In this document: positions 1 to 9,479 of the stretch, one piece after another
How the letters are laid out: each line of letters begins with the position of its first letter
Position numbering within the stretch: position 1 is the stretch's first letter
Source of the DNA: Berberis thunbergii
Taxonomy: Eukaryota; Streptophyta; Magnoliopsida; Ranunculales; Berberidaceae
Reading direction: 5' to 3'
Length of the DNA: 64,000 nt
Assembly (NCBI GenBank): GCA_003290165.1
Contig: QNQO01010656.1
Coordinates: 62,001-126,000 of the forward strand
The notes under the pieces: model-generated
Seen by the model: the letters and a program-made list of their open reading frames with translations, nothing else
Databases searched by the model: none
Told to the model about the DNA's origin: nothing
Position numbers and translations under genes: made by a program

Positions 1-240
1 CGGCGAACTTCTCCTCTGTGGGTTTCTTCTCTGGAGGTTGAGAGAAAAAAAATTTTGAGAGAATTTTTTTTTTAAGTTGGTTTGTAGAAAAAATTGAAAT
101 TTATATAGAGAAAGGTAATTGAAGGGGATTGGTTGTGTTAGTTTCACGCGGATCGATGACGTGGTTTGGTTTAGTGCGTTCGATTGAGCTAATTTTTTGG
201 GTGTTATTAACGGTTGAGATAAGATTTCACGCGGATCGGT
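1..240 (-). promoter_or_regulatory. promoter/5'-leader-like block shared by CACTA-A, -B and -D
   Basis: Read on the minus strand this block has a TATA-like stretch (rc of tatatagag near 105), a pyrimidine-rich leader (rc of the purine-rich DNA at 40-70) and a GC-richer start with the rc of 'ctctgtgggtttcttc'. The same block occurs at 7560-7870 (minus) and at 34510-34760 and 39670-39905 (plus). Conservation in four copies suggests it is the ancestral transposase promoter or a captured plant promoter. Promoter function is inferred. Confidence 0.4.
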
Positions 241-777
241 GATATATTTTTTTAAACTATTAGCGACGGTTTTTAACCGCCGCTAATATAAAAAACCAAA
301 AACCGATTAGCGTGGCTAATCTCTTTAGTGTTTAATTTTTTTTATAAAAAAACCAATTAGCGGCGGTTTCTTTCTGCTGTCGCTAATATAAAAAATGAAA
401 AACGAATTAGCCACGCCAATTGGCTGTGACTAATCGCTTTAGTGTTTAATTTTTTTATTTAAAAACCAATTAGCGACGGTTCTTTGCCGTCGCTAATATA
501 AAAAAATCAAAAACCAATTAGCCATGGCAAATCTCTTTAGTGTTAATTTTTTTTAAACCTTGCCGTGGCTAATCGCTTTAGTGTTTAATTTTTTTTTTTT
601 AAAACCAATTAGCGACGGTTCTTTGCCGTCGCTAATATAAAAAATCAAAAACCAATTAGCCACGACAAATTGCCGTGGCTAATCTCTTTAGTGTTAATTT
701 TTTTTAAAACCAATTAGCCACGACAATTTGCCGTGGCTAATCTCTTTAGTGTTTAATTTTTTTTTAAACCAATTAGT
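240..777. repeat. internal hairpin repeats (TTAGCGACGG/CCGTCGCTAA)
   Basis: About eight short imperfect palindromes alternate between a 'gcgacgg...ccgtcgc' form and a 'gccacg...cgtggc' form. They are separated by T-rich spacers containing 'ctctttagtgtt'. Such motifs are typical of CACTA subterminal regions, where transposase binds. Here they sit inside the element, next to the minisatellite. Confidence 0.7.
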
Positions 778-2375
778 CTATGATGTTCTTTGATCTGATC
801 TTCTTTTATCTGGTCTTCTTTGATTTTCTTTGATCTGATTTGATCTGATATTCTTTGATCTAAGCTTCTTAGATCTTCTCTGATCTTCTTTGATCTGATT
901 TTTTTTTATCTTCCTTGATCTCATCTTCTTTGATCTTATTTGATCTGATCTGATCTTATTTGATCTTTTATAATCTTCTTTGATCTGATCTGATCTTCTT
1001 TCATCTCATTTTGTTTGATCTGATCTTCTTTGATCTGATCTTATTTGATCTTCTTTGATCTTCTTTGATCTTCTGTGGTCTTCTTTGAACTTCTTTGATC
1101 TACTTTGAAGTGCCATTCTTTGATCTCATCTTCTTTGATCTGAACTTCTTTAATCTTTTTTTTTAACTTTTTTGATTTTTTTTAATCTTCGTTGATTTAA
1201 TCTTCTTTGATCTTCTGTGATCTTCTTTGAACTTTTTTGATCTTCTTTGAAGTGCCATTCTTTGATCCCATCTTCTTTGATCTGAACTCCTTTGATCTTC
1301 TTTGAACTTTTTTTATCTTCTTTGATCTTCTTTTAACGTCTTTGATCTGATCTGATCTTCTTTGATCTTATTTGATCTGATCTGATCTTATTTGATCTTT
1401 TATGATCTTCTTTGATCTGATCTGATATTCTTTCATATCATTTTCTTTGATATTTTTTTATCTGATCTTCTTTGAAAGTCTTTGATCTGATATGATCTTC
1501 TGTGATCTAATCTGATCTTCTTTGATCTTTTGAACTTCTGATCTTCTTTGAACTTATTTGATCTTAATTATTTGATGTCATCTTCTTTGATCTGAACTTT
1601 TTTGATTTTCTTTGAACTTTTTTTTATCTTTTTTGATCTAATCTTCTTTGATCTGATCTGATCTAATCTTCTTTGATCTCATTTTCTTTAATCTGAACTT
1701 TTTTGATCTTCTTTGGTCTGATATTCTTTGATCTTCTTTGAACTTTTTTTATCTTCTTTGATCTAATCTTCTTTGATCTTCTTTTAACTTCTTCGATCTG
1801 ATCTGATCTTCTTTGATCTGATCTGATCTTCTTTGATATGATCTTCTGTGATCTTCTTTGATATGATCTGATCTTCTTTGATCTGATATTTTTTTATTTT
1901 CCTTGATCTCATCTTCTTTGATCTGATTTTCTTTGGCTTTCTTTGATCTTATTTGATCTGATCTGATCTTATTTGATCTTCTTTGATCTGATCTGATCTT
2001 ATTTGATATTCTGTGATCTTCTTTGAACTTCTTCAATCTTCTTTGATATTCTTTGATCTGATCTTCTTTGATTTTTTTTTATCTGATTTTTTTTTATCTT
2101 TCTTGATCTCATCTTCTTTGATCTGATCTTTTTTTATTTGATCTTCTTTGATCTTATTTGATTTGATTTTTTTTGATCTGATCTGATCTTATTTGATCTT
2201 CTTTGATATTCTTTGATTTGATCTGATCTTATTTGATTTTCTGTGATCTTATTTGAACTTCTTCGATCTTCTTTGATATTCTTTGATCTGATCTGATCTT
2301 CTTCAATCTTCTTTGATCTGATATTTTTTTTATCTTCCTTGATTTCATTTTCTTTGATCTGATCTTCTTTGAAAG
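778..2375. repeat. GATC-rich minisatellite (TTTGATCTGATCTTC type)
   Basis: About 1.6 kb of degenerate tandem repeats built from TTTGATCTTC and GATCTGATCTTC words, so GATC recurs every 5-20 bp. The minus strand stays open for about 100 codons in places (KEDQIRSDQRR-like repeats), but this follows from the repeat composition and is not a gene. A related 1.4-kb array sits at the equivalent place in CACTA-B. Confidence 0.85.
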
Positions 2376-2529
2376 CAGTTAAAAAAAATAAAAGAAAAAT
2401 AAAGTCGTAAAGAAAAAACAAGCGGCTTGGAGTATGTTTCAAAGGTGAAATAAATAAATAAAAAACAATTTTCATTGTTGGGATTCGAACCCCGTCGCTA
2501 ATATAAAAATATTAATATAAACTTTTTTC

Positions 2530-2599
2530 CATTGTCAGAATTTGAACCCAGGTCTCCTGGCTGAAAGCTTGGTATCCTAATCGGGATGGACGACAATGG
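2530..2599 (-). pseudogene. tRNA-Glu-like sequence, copy 1 (in CACTA-A)
   Basis: On the minus strand the ends can pair as an acceptor stem (CATTGTC with its complement). A T-arm-like GGTTCAAATT and a D-arm-like GATTAGGATA are present. It is one unit of a roughly 220-bp tandem repeat, with further copies at 2782-2850 and 2971-3039 and a T-arm-only remnant near 2471-2500. Several stem mismatches make a functional tRNA unlikely. Confidence 0.4.
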
Positions 2600-2781
2600 T
2601 TTGGTGGTGATTTTATCCAGTGTTTATTTATATCTATTTTATTTATATGTTTTTATATAATTTTTTTTTAAAAAACAATTAGATACGGTAAATAACCGTG
2701 GCTAATGAGTTTTATTTAAAAACTCATTAGCCACGGGACTTTGCCATCGCTAATATAAATATATTAATATAAAAAAAATTC

Positions 2782-2850
2782 CATTGTCAAGATTCGAACC
2801 CGGGTCGCCTGGCTAAAAGCCTGGTATCCTAACCGGGCTGGATGGCAATG
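2782..2850 (-). pseudogene. tRNA-Glu-like sequence, copy 2 (in CACTA-A)
   Basis: The minus strand has GGTTAGGATA in the D-arm position, a B-box GGGTTCGAATC and a 7-bp acceptor-like pairing (CATTGCC with GACAATG, one mismatch). The anticodon-loop position reads CTTTTAG with a mismatched stem. The D-arm and T-arm text resembles plant tRNA-Glu; the anticodon loop has decayed. Confidence 0.45.
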
Positions 2851-2970
2851 AGTTGATTTTGATTTTATCCAGTGTTTATTTATATTTATTTGCTTTATAT
2901 GTTTATATATATATTTATTTAAAAAACAATTAGCTAATAACCGTGGCTAATATAAATATAAAAAAAATTT

Positions 2971-3039
2971 CCATGGTTAGGATTCGAACCCGAGTCGCTT
3001 GACTAAGCCTGGTATCCTAACCGGGCTGGACGACAATGG
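2971..3039 (-). pseudogene. tRNA-Glu-like sequence, copy 3 (in CACTA-A)
   Basis: Same arrangement as the copy at 2782-2850: B-box-like GGGTTCGAATC, D-arm GGTTAGGATA and terminal pairing. The anticodon arm is shortened by a few bases, so it cannot fold as a normal tRNA. Confidence 0.4.
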
Positions 3040-3079
3040 GTTGGCGGTGATTTTATCCAGTGTTTATATATATATATCT

Positions 3080-3640
3080 ATTTGCTTTATATGCAAAAAA
3101 AAATTTGTAAACTTTAGCCACGGCCTCTATACCGTCGCTAGTTTGATTTTTATAAATTTCAATTTTTTTTAAAAAACTGTTAGCTACGGTATTCTACCGT
3201 GGCTAATAAATTTTTTTTGTAAACTTTAGCCACGACCTCTATACCGTCGCTAGTTTGATTTTTATAAATTTCAATTTTTAAAAAAAAAACTGTTAGCTAC
3301 GGTATTCTACCGTGATTAACAAATATTTTTTTGTAAACTTTAGCCATGGCCCATTCACCGTCGCTAATTTGATTTTTATATATTTCATTTTTTTCGAAAA
3401 ACTATTAACTACGGTATTCTACCGTGGCTAACCAAAATTTTTTAAAATCTTAGCCACGGCCCCTGTACCGTTGCTAATACTCATATTAGCGACAGTTTTA
3501 TTTCATCGCGAAATATTTAGCGATGGTTTTTTTAATTTATGTACTGAAACCGTATCAGAAACAGTAGCGACGGTTTTATGCCATCGCAAATCGTTTAATA
3601 CCGTCGCTAATTGCCGTAGCTAATAATGAGTTTTTTTGTA
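3080..3640. repeat. right subterminal repeats of CACTA-A
   Basis: Repeats of about 120 bp alternate 'agctacggtattctaccgtggctaa' with 'tagccacggcctctataccgtcgcta'. They run up to the GTAGTG terminus. They resemble transposase-binding subterminal repeats and match the 9480-10890 region of CACTA-B. Confidence 0.7.
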
Positions 3641-3646
3641 GTGCTG

Positions 3647-4600
3647 GTAGGGTTGTGAGGCCCGCTTATGCGGCGTTGATTATGTAATTGGGTTGTGAAG
3701 GGGTTTTCGTTGGCTTTGGTGTGTTCAAGAGTGGTGACCCGACTCGCCGTGCTAGGGCAATTGTTATAGTGATCCAGATGTTTGGATGATGAAAGCTGCG
3801 GATTGGGTGAAGCTGTGGTTGGGATTAATCTTAATGACAAAATGGTTGAGAAGAATTTGCAAAGAAAAAGTCGGTCGAATGGGTGAACATGGTTTTGGGA
3901 AAGTTGTGGAAGGTTTATAGAGGTGGGCTTGGGAATTGGCTCATTGGGTTGCTTCAGCCTATTATTGATAACTTGAAGAAAGCTGATTACGTAGAGAGAG
4001 TTGAAATTAAGCTGTTCTCGTTGATGGATGAACCTTTGCCGGTTGGAATGTTGAAAGGAGAACTTCTCGTCGCGTTAATGACATGCAGTACCAAATAGTT
4101 CTTCGTTATACTGGTCGTGCTCGTATGCTACTAAAGGTTTCACTTAAATTTGGCGTCATCCCTGTGATGGTGCCAGTTGGGGTTCGAGATTTTGATATTG
4201 ATGGAGAACTGTGGGTGAAATTGCGGTTAATGCCATTGGAGCCATGGTTGGAGCTGTCCAATGGGCTTGTTTCACTTCCCAAGATCAAGTTTAAGTTGTC
4301 ACCGCTCTCTCTGTTTTATATCATGGCAATCCCTGTTCTTTCGATGATCTTGACAAACTTTTTTATGTCCAAAGAAATTTGTCCTAGATTTCCAAAAGGG
4401 AAAAACAATTGGTCATGTTCCAAGTGTTTTTGGTAAGGAGAGATTCAAGAAGGAAATAAGGATTTTGTCGGAGAGTTATCACTGTCTCTAGTTGATGCCC
4501 GGAAGCTTGCTTATTTTTTTCTATGGGAAAACATACCCCTTTGTTGTTCTAAGCCTTGGTGATCAAGTCATTTGCAGGAAAAAAAATAGTCAGCTCTTGT
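3647..4600 (+). pseudogene. NTMC2T5-like (SMP + C2 domain) pseudogene fragment
   Basis: Plant NTMC2T5 proteins have an N-terminal membrane anchor, an SMP lipid-transfer domain and a C2 domain, and act at membrane contact sites. Here frames shift between segments. A hydrophobic [15 protein letters not shown] stretch lies near 3690. An SMP-like part follows (EWVNMVLGKLWKVYRGG, LLQPIIDNLKK) at about 3870-4060, then NDMQYQIVLRYTGRARML and DFDIDGELWVKLRL at about 4075-4235. A C2-like start (DFVGELSLSLVDARKLAY, FVVLSLGDQVICRKKNSQ) ends near 4595. There is a one-base deletion near 4045, an earlier frameshift near 3867 and stops near 3750. Similarity ends at what looks like an exon edge, and CACTA-A occupies the 5' side. 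The family was recognised from memory of the plant protein. Confidence 0.8.
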
Positions 4601-5432
4601 TGGTCGTTTCTTTCTCTTCTTCTTGGCTGTGAGGTGATTCTAGTTGCAATTGATCCTTGCTGCTACATGTGAAGACGAAGAAGAAAACTTGAAACTTTGC
4701 GTGTGGTTGTTGAGAAGAAGACAAGGAATTAGAGAAATAGAACTTTCTCTGATTGGTTGTGTGCGTGAAGAGAAGGAAGAGGGGTGTTTGAAGGAGAGAA
4801 ATTGCAGGGGTTGATATTTTGGGAGTGTTATTGCTATTGAGATTTTGAGCCTGGAATCTACCTCTCCTCTCGGAGGAGAGTGATGTTTAAGAGTTGAATT
4901 GGATGGAGATGTTCAAGATAATATTGAGATTTATTGGCTGATATTGATGACTTAGATGATCGTGTTCAAAGTGATATCCTTCATACTTCAGGCATAATAG
5001 GAATTTACTTATTACAAAGGAAATATATTCTTGATCTATTGTCAAACAAGGTAGGATGAGATATCTTAATGATACTACTACAAAACTAACTCCTTACGAT
5101 GCAACTTATGAAAAGTGGTTAATGGAAAATGCTATTGCACAAAGTTGCCTCATCAGTGCCATAGAACCGCATGTGACAAATTTTTGGCTCATTGGTGCTA
5201 TTGAACCGAATGTGCAAAGTTGGCTCATCATTGCGATTGAACTGAATGTGATGAATTTGTTTATTCGTCATTCTACGTGCCCTCAGAGACTACTTCCGTC
5301 AGTTATTCACCCTACATGCCCTCGAAGACTACTTCCCGTCGGTTATTAATTTTTATGTTGCTACTGAGTTGTTGTCGTGCAGGTTTAGCTTTGTTGATTT
5401 CCTTATCAAACTAGACATTTAGGCCAAATGTG
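4601..5432. other. unassigned intergenic DNA
   Basis: No supported gene. It contains short GAAGA-rich stretches (4670-4800) and a short local repeat with variants of 'ctcatcattg.gattgaac' (5148-5245). A 97-codon frame at 5056-5349 is repetitive and has no recognisable domain. Confidence 0.5.
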
Positions 5433-5532
5433 TGATGACTCAGTGGTTGAGCAGTGGCGGATGATATCATTAGGTCACAGGGTCAAACCCAACCGGCGGC
5501 ATCGAGGTGGGACGAGCTAAGGGATAAAAAAA
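5433..5532 (+). mobile_element. tRNA-derived SINE (candidate)
   Basis: An A-box-like TGACTCAGTGGTTGAGC is followed, at tRNA spacing, by a B-box-like GGGTCAAACCC. A short unrelated body comes next, then a GGGATAAAAAAA tail. This is the layout of plant SINEs transcribed by RNA polymerase III. Possible flanking repeats (gacattta at about 5413 and 5535) are weak. Confidence 0.45.
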
Positions 5533-5571
5533 TGGACATTTATGATATATATGCCCATTTTGCAGGCCAGT

Positions 5572-5764
5572 GTTAAGAATTATAATAGTTATATAATTAG
5601 GAATACCTATTTAACAATGATTGTAGTTATTGGAATACTAGATTAACCGAGATTATAATTAGTTTTCCTTTCCTAATTAGGGATTCTATTTGTATCCCTA
5701 TAAATACCACATTGTGAGATGAATAATGTAATGTTCTATATTATTTAAAAGTTATTTTGTTTGA
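5572..5764 (+). mobile_element. possible short solo LTR or LTR fragment
   Basis: The stretch opens with TGTTAAGAATTATAAT and has a TATA box in CTATAAATACC near 5699. A transcribed-like tail (gaataatgtaatgttc) follows, and a TG...CA outline can be drawn to 5764. This resembles short plant Copia LTRs. No second copy, primer site or target duplication was found, so the call is weak. Confidence 0.25.
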
Positions 5765-6894
5765 CACCACTTTGCAAATAGAATGGTGAAGACAGGAGCA
5801 CTGTGAGAAGATTAAGTGAACAAGTCTTCGGGACACTACTATATCTTCTAACAAACGGAAGACACGACTTAAGGTAAGACTAAATGATATCAATTTGTAT
5901 TCCCATTAAGGTATATATAGTTAGTGATTTTTTATACCCCACGATGCATGCTGAAGCATTTGTTTCTTCTGCTTTTATTGTTGATTTGTTCCAGGAAGAT
6001 AGAAGTAACTAATAATAAATTAGTGGAGTAATGGACCAACAATTTAAGGAAATGTGGGGTAAAATTGGGGTGAAAGAAGAAATGCATATTTTTTAGGGAA
6101 GCAATTTCCCCTCTTGTCTCCATAGTGGCTCCGCCCATGACTGATATTCTTTTCTTGCATAAATAATCAGCATGAAGGTGGATTTGAGCACGGTCCAAAT
6201 AGACAGTCACTTCCGATGCATTCTTGCACACTAACAGAACATTTGTGACGACCAGAAGAAAGATGTTTTTGTTGTAATTACTCAAAGGTTTTATATTGTG
6301 TGAACTTTTAGGTTTGTTTTGAGAGAGGGAACAGTCTATATAATGTGTTGAGCTACCATCCATTTGTATCATTTTGTGGTACAAGACTGGTTTGATTCTC
6401 TAATTTTTGAACTCGCCTTGGACAAAGATTTGCTTGTGGTGGTGAGTTGTTGAACATATTTCTGAGACAGTAACGTCTAAATGTGCAGAGTTTATTATAT
6501 TTACTTATTTTGAGGTGTACACATAAATAGTTCATTAATTTTACTACATGCCCCCTTATGCTTTGTCCATTTTACCAAAACCTATTTAAACAAGAGGAGG
6601 TTGTAGCCTTGCAGGTGAGCTCCGTTTTCTTTCCGGAAACCTTTATTACAATTCATGTTGACCATTGTAGAATTGTTTTTGACATACTTTTCCATCTGTT
6701 AAGTTAAATGGTTGTTGGAGCCAATAGGTGTAATGAGTACAAATTTGCAACAACGACTTGATACTTTTGAAGATCAACTCGAAATCTCAAAAGGGATTAA
6801 TGTTAAACTTTGTTTTTCTCTTTGTTCCATGGGAACACCTTCCCAATAGGTATAGTTTCCAATTTTGAGAGGTTGAGTTATGCTAACTAGAACG
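5765..6894. other. unassigned intergenic DNA
   Basis: No gene supported. The longest frame (5932-6384, minus, 150 codons) has no recognisable domain and its composition looks like chance. The 3-bp target copy of CACTA-B (aca, 6895-6897) follows. Confidence 0.4.
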
Positions 6895-6897
6895 ACA

Positions 6898-7340
6898 CAC
6901 TACAAAAAAAATTCAAATCAGCAACGGCTTAAAACCGTCGCTGATTAAGCTAAAGCCGTAGCTAAAAGGCATCAGCGACGACACAACAACCGTCACAACC
7001 CCGTAGCAACAATTATCGTCGCTATTTGAATCAGCGACGGCTTCCTACTGTCGCTAAGTCCCGAATATAAATAACCATTAGCGACGGCTTCCTGTCGTTG
7101 CTAAATGGTATTTAAAAAAATATTTTAATGTTAGCGACGGCATTTTGCCGTGGCTAATTGATTTTTTTTTTTTTAAAAATTAACATTATTTTATAATAGC
7201 GACGGCATTGTGCCGTCGCTAAATGGTATTTTTAAAAAATATTTTAATATTAGCGACGACATTTTGCCATGGCTAATTGATTTTTTTTTAAATTTAACAT
7301 TATTTTTATTTTAGCGACGACATTTTGCCGTGACTAAATG
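6898..7340. repeat. left terminal and subterminal repeats of CACTA-B
   Basis: The terminus is followed by at least six palindromic units of the form 'tagcgacggcattttgccgtggctaa', separated by AT-rich spacers. These are probable transposase-binding repeats. Confidence 0.75.
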
Positions 7341-7377
7341 GTTTTTTTTTAAATATATATATATTTTTTTAAAAGAT

Positions 7378-7565
7378 CAGATTTCTCCGAGATCTCTGAG
7401 ATTTCAAATCTCCGAGAACTTAGATCTTTGAGATTCTCCGAGATCTCCGAGATCAGAGATCTCAGATCTCCAAGATCTCAGATTTTCTAGATCTCCGGTC
7501 TCAGATCTCCGAGATATCAGAGATCTCAGGTTTCAGATCTCCGAGATCTCGGGTCTCAGATCTCC
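7378..7565. repeat. GATCTCCGAGATC palindromic tandem repeat
   Basis: Short, overlapping and mostly palindromic words (GATCTCCGAGATC, AGATCTCAGATCT) recur for about 190 bp. A reduced version lies at 34818-34850 in CACTA-D, next to the same promoter-like block. Confidence 0.7.
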
Positions 7566-7870
7566 GAGAGAGAGGCGGCGGATGAAGGGAGGGGAGAGAG
7601 AGGCGACCGGGATCGGTGTCGAGGAAGCGGCGGACTTCTCCTCTGTGGGTTTCTTCTCTGGAAGATGAGAGAAAAAAAAATTTGAGAGAAATTTTTTGTT
7701 TAAGTTGGTTTGTAGAAAAAATTGAAATTTATATAGAGAAAGGTAATTGAAGGGGATTGGTTGTGTTAGTTTCACGCGGATCGATGACGTGGTTTGGTTT
7801 AATGCGTTGGATTGAGCTAAATTTTTGCGTGTTATTAACAGTTGAGATGAGATTTCACGTGGATCGGTGA
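7560..7870 (-). promoter_or_regulatory. promoter/5'-leader-like block of CACTA-B
   Basis: This matches the block at 1-240 and, inverted, those at 34510-34760 and 39670-39905. On the minus strand a TATA-like CTATATAAATTT (about 7723-7734) is followed by a pyrimidine-rich leader and a short GC-richer segment that can encode about 40 residues. No long coding region follows. Confidence 0.45.
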
Positions 7871-7884
7871 TATTTTTTTAAAAA

Positions 7885-8027
7885 ACCAATTAGCGACGGC
7901 AAGTGTGCCGTCGCTAACCTCTTTAGTGTTTTTTTAAACCAATTAGCGACGGCAAGTAGGCCGTCGCTAACCTCTTTAGTGTTTTTTTTTTAAAACCAAT
8001 TAGCGACGGCAAGTTTGCCGTCGCTGA
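7885..8027. repeat. three near-identical internal hairpins
   Basis: Three consecutive copies of 'accaattagcgacggcaag' plus 'gccgtcgct' occur at about 45-60 bp spacing. Each can form a 12-13 bp stem. They are much more alike than the other hairpins in the element, suggesting recent local amplification. Confidence 0.7.
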
Positions 8028-9415
8028 TCTCTTTGATCTGATCTGATCTTCTTTGATCTGATCTGATCTTATTTGATATTCTGTGATCTTCTTTGAACTT
8101 CGTCGATCTTCTTTGATATTCTTTGATTTGATCTTATTTGATATTCTTTTATCTGATCTTCTCTGATCTTCTTTGAACTTCTTTGATCTTTTTTGATCTG
8201 ATCTGATTTTCTTTGATCTGATCTGATCTTCTTTGATCTTTTTTGATCTGATCTTCTTTGAATTTCTCTGATCTTTTTTATCTGATCTTCTTTGGTCTTC
8301 TTTGATCTTATCTTCTTTGATTTGATCTGATCTGATCTTCTTTTATCTTCTTTGAACTTCTTTGATCTTCTTTGATTTTCTTTGATCTTATTTGATCTTT
8401 TTTTATCTGATCTTCTTTTATCTTCTTTGGTCTTCTTTGATCTTCTTCGATCTTATTTGATATTCTTTGATCTGATCTTCCTCGATCTTCTCTGATCTTC
8501 TTTGATCTTCTTTTATATATTTTGATCTGATCTTCTTTGATCTTCTTTGGTCTTCTTTGATCTTATTTGATATTCTTTGATCTGATCTTCTTTGATCTTC
8601 TCTGATCTTCTTTGATATTCTTTGAACTTCTTTGATCTTCTTTGATTTTCTTTGATCTTCTTTGATCTGATCTGATTTTCTTTGATTTTATTTGATCTGA
8701 TCTGATCTTCTTTGAACTCCTCTGATCTTCTTTGATTTTCTTTGATCTGATCTGATCTTCTTTGATCTGATTTTTTTTATCTGATCTTCTTTGGTCTTTT
8801 TTGATCTTATTTGATCTGATATTCTTTGATCTAATCTTCTCTGATCTATTTTTAACTTCTTTGATCTGATTTAATCTAATCTCTTTGATCTACTTTTAAC
8901 TTCTTTGATCTGATCTGATCTTCTTTGATCTGATATTTTTTTATCTTCTTTGATCTACTTTTAACTTCTTTGATCTGATCTGATCTGATTTAATCTTCTT
9001 TGATCTTCTTTTAACTTCTTTGATCTGATATTCTTTGATCTTCTTTGATCTGATCTTCTTTGATCTACTTTGATCTAATCTTCTTTGATCTTCTTTTAAC
9101 TTCTTTGATCTGATCTTCTTTTATCTTCTTTGATCTTCTATGATCTTCTTTGATCTGATCTGATCTTCTTTGAATTTCTTTGATCTGATCTGATCTTCTT
9201 AGATCTGGTCTTCTTTGATATTTTTTTATCTGATCTTATTTGATCTGATCTGATCTTATTTGATATGATATGATCTTCTCTGAATTTCTTTGATCTGATC
9301 TTATCTTCTTTGATCTTCTTTGATATGATCTGATCTGATTTTATCTTCTTTGATCTGATCTGATCTTCTTTGATCGTCTTTTATTTGATCTGATCTTCTT
9401 TTATCTGATCGTAAA
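8028..9415. repeat. GATC-rich minisatellite in CACTA-B
   Basis: A degenerate tandem array of TTTGATCTGATCTTC-type words, about 1.39 kb. It lies between the hairpins and the conserved 'aagaagaaacaagcggcttggagtatgtttc' boundary, part of which also closes the array in CACTA-A (about 2415-2440). Confidence 0.85.
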
Positions 9416-9479
9416 GAAGAAACAAGCGGCTTGGAGTATGTTTCCAGTTTATATATATATATATATATCTATTTGCTTT

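Larger units (their letters stand above)
1..3643. mobile_element. CACTA-A, non-autonomous CACTA (En/Spm) element, left end outside window
   Basis: The right terminus is the CACTA signature GTAGTG at 3638-3643, preceded by a T run, as in the inverted CACTACAAAAAA terminus. The candidate 3-bp duplication (ctg, 3644-3646) cannot be confirmed because the left end is outside the window. Inside are many hairpins of the TTAGCGACGG...CCGTCGCTAA type, a 1.6-kb GATC-rich minisatellite and three tRNA-Glu-like sequences. Its order of parts matches CACTA-B (6898-10891) in the same orientation, so the two are one family. No transposase coding sequence is visible, so it must depend on an autonomous relative. 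It abuts an NTMC2T5-like coding remnant, which it probably interrupts. Confidence 0.85.

Noticed and set aside
1749..2475. Minus-strand open frames encoding charged KEDQIRSDQRR-like repeats
   Set aside because: They follow from the GATCTTC minisatellite composition; the repeat is irregular, frames break at random and there is no start or splice context.
2782..2850. Functional tRNA gene
   Set aside because: Anticodon and T stems have mismatches and the unit is repeated inside a transposon; a degenerate tRNA-like sequence is the safer call.
5932..6384. 150-codon minus-strand frame
   Set aside because: No recognisable domain, no conserved neighbour and composition typical of AT-rich intergenic DNA.
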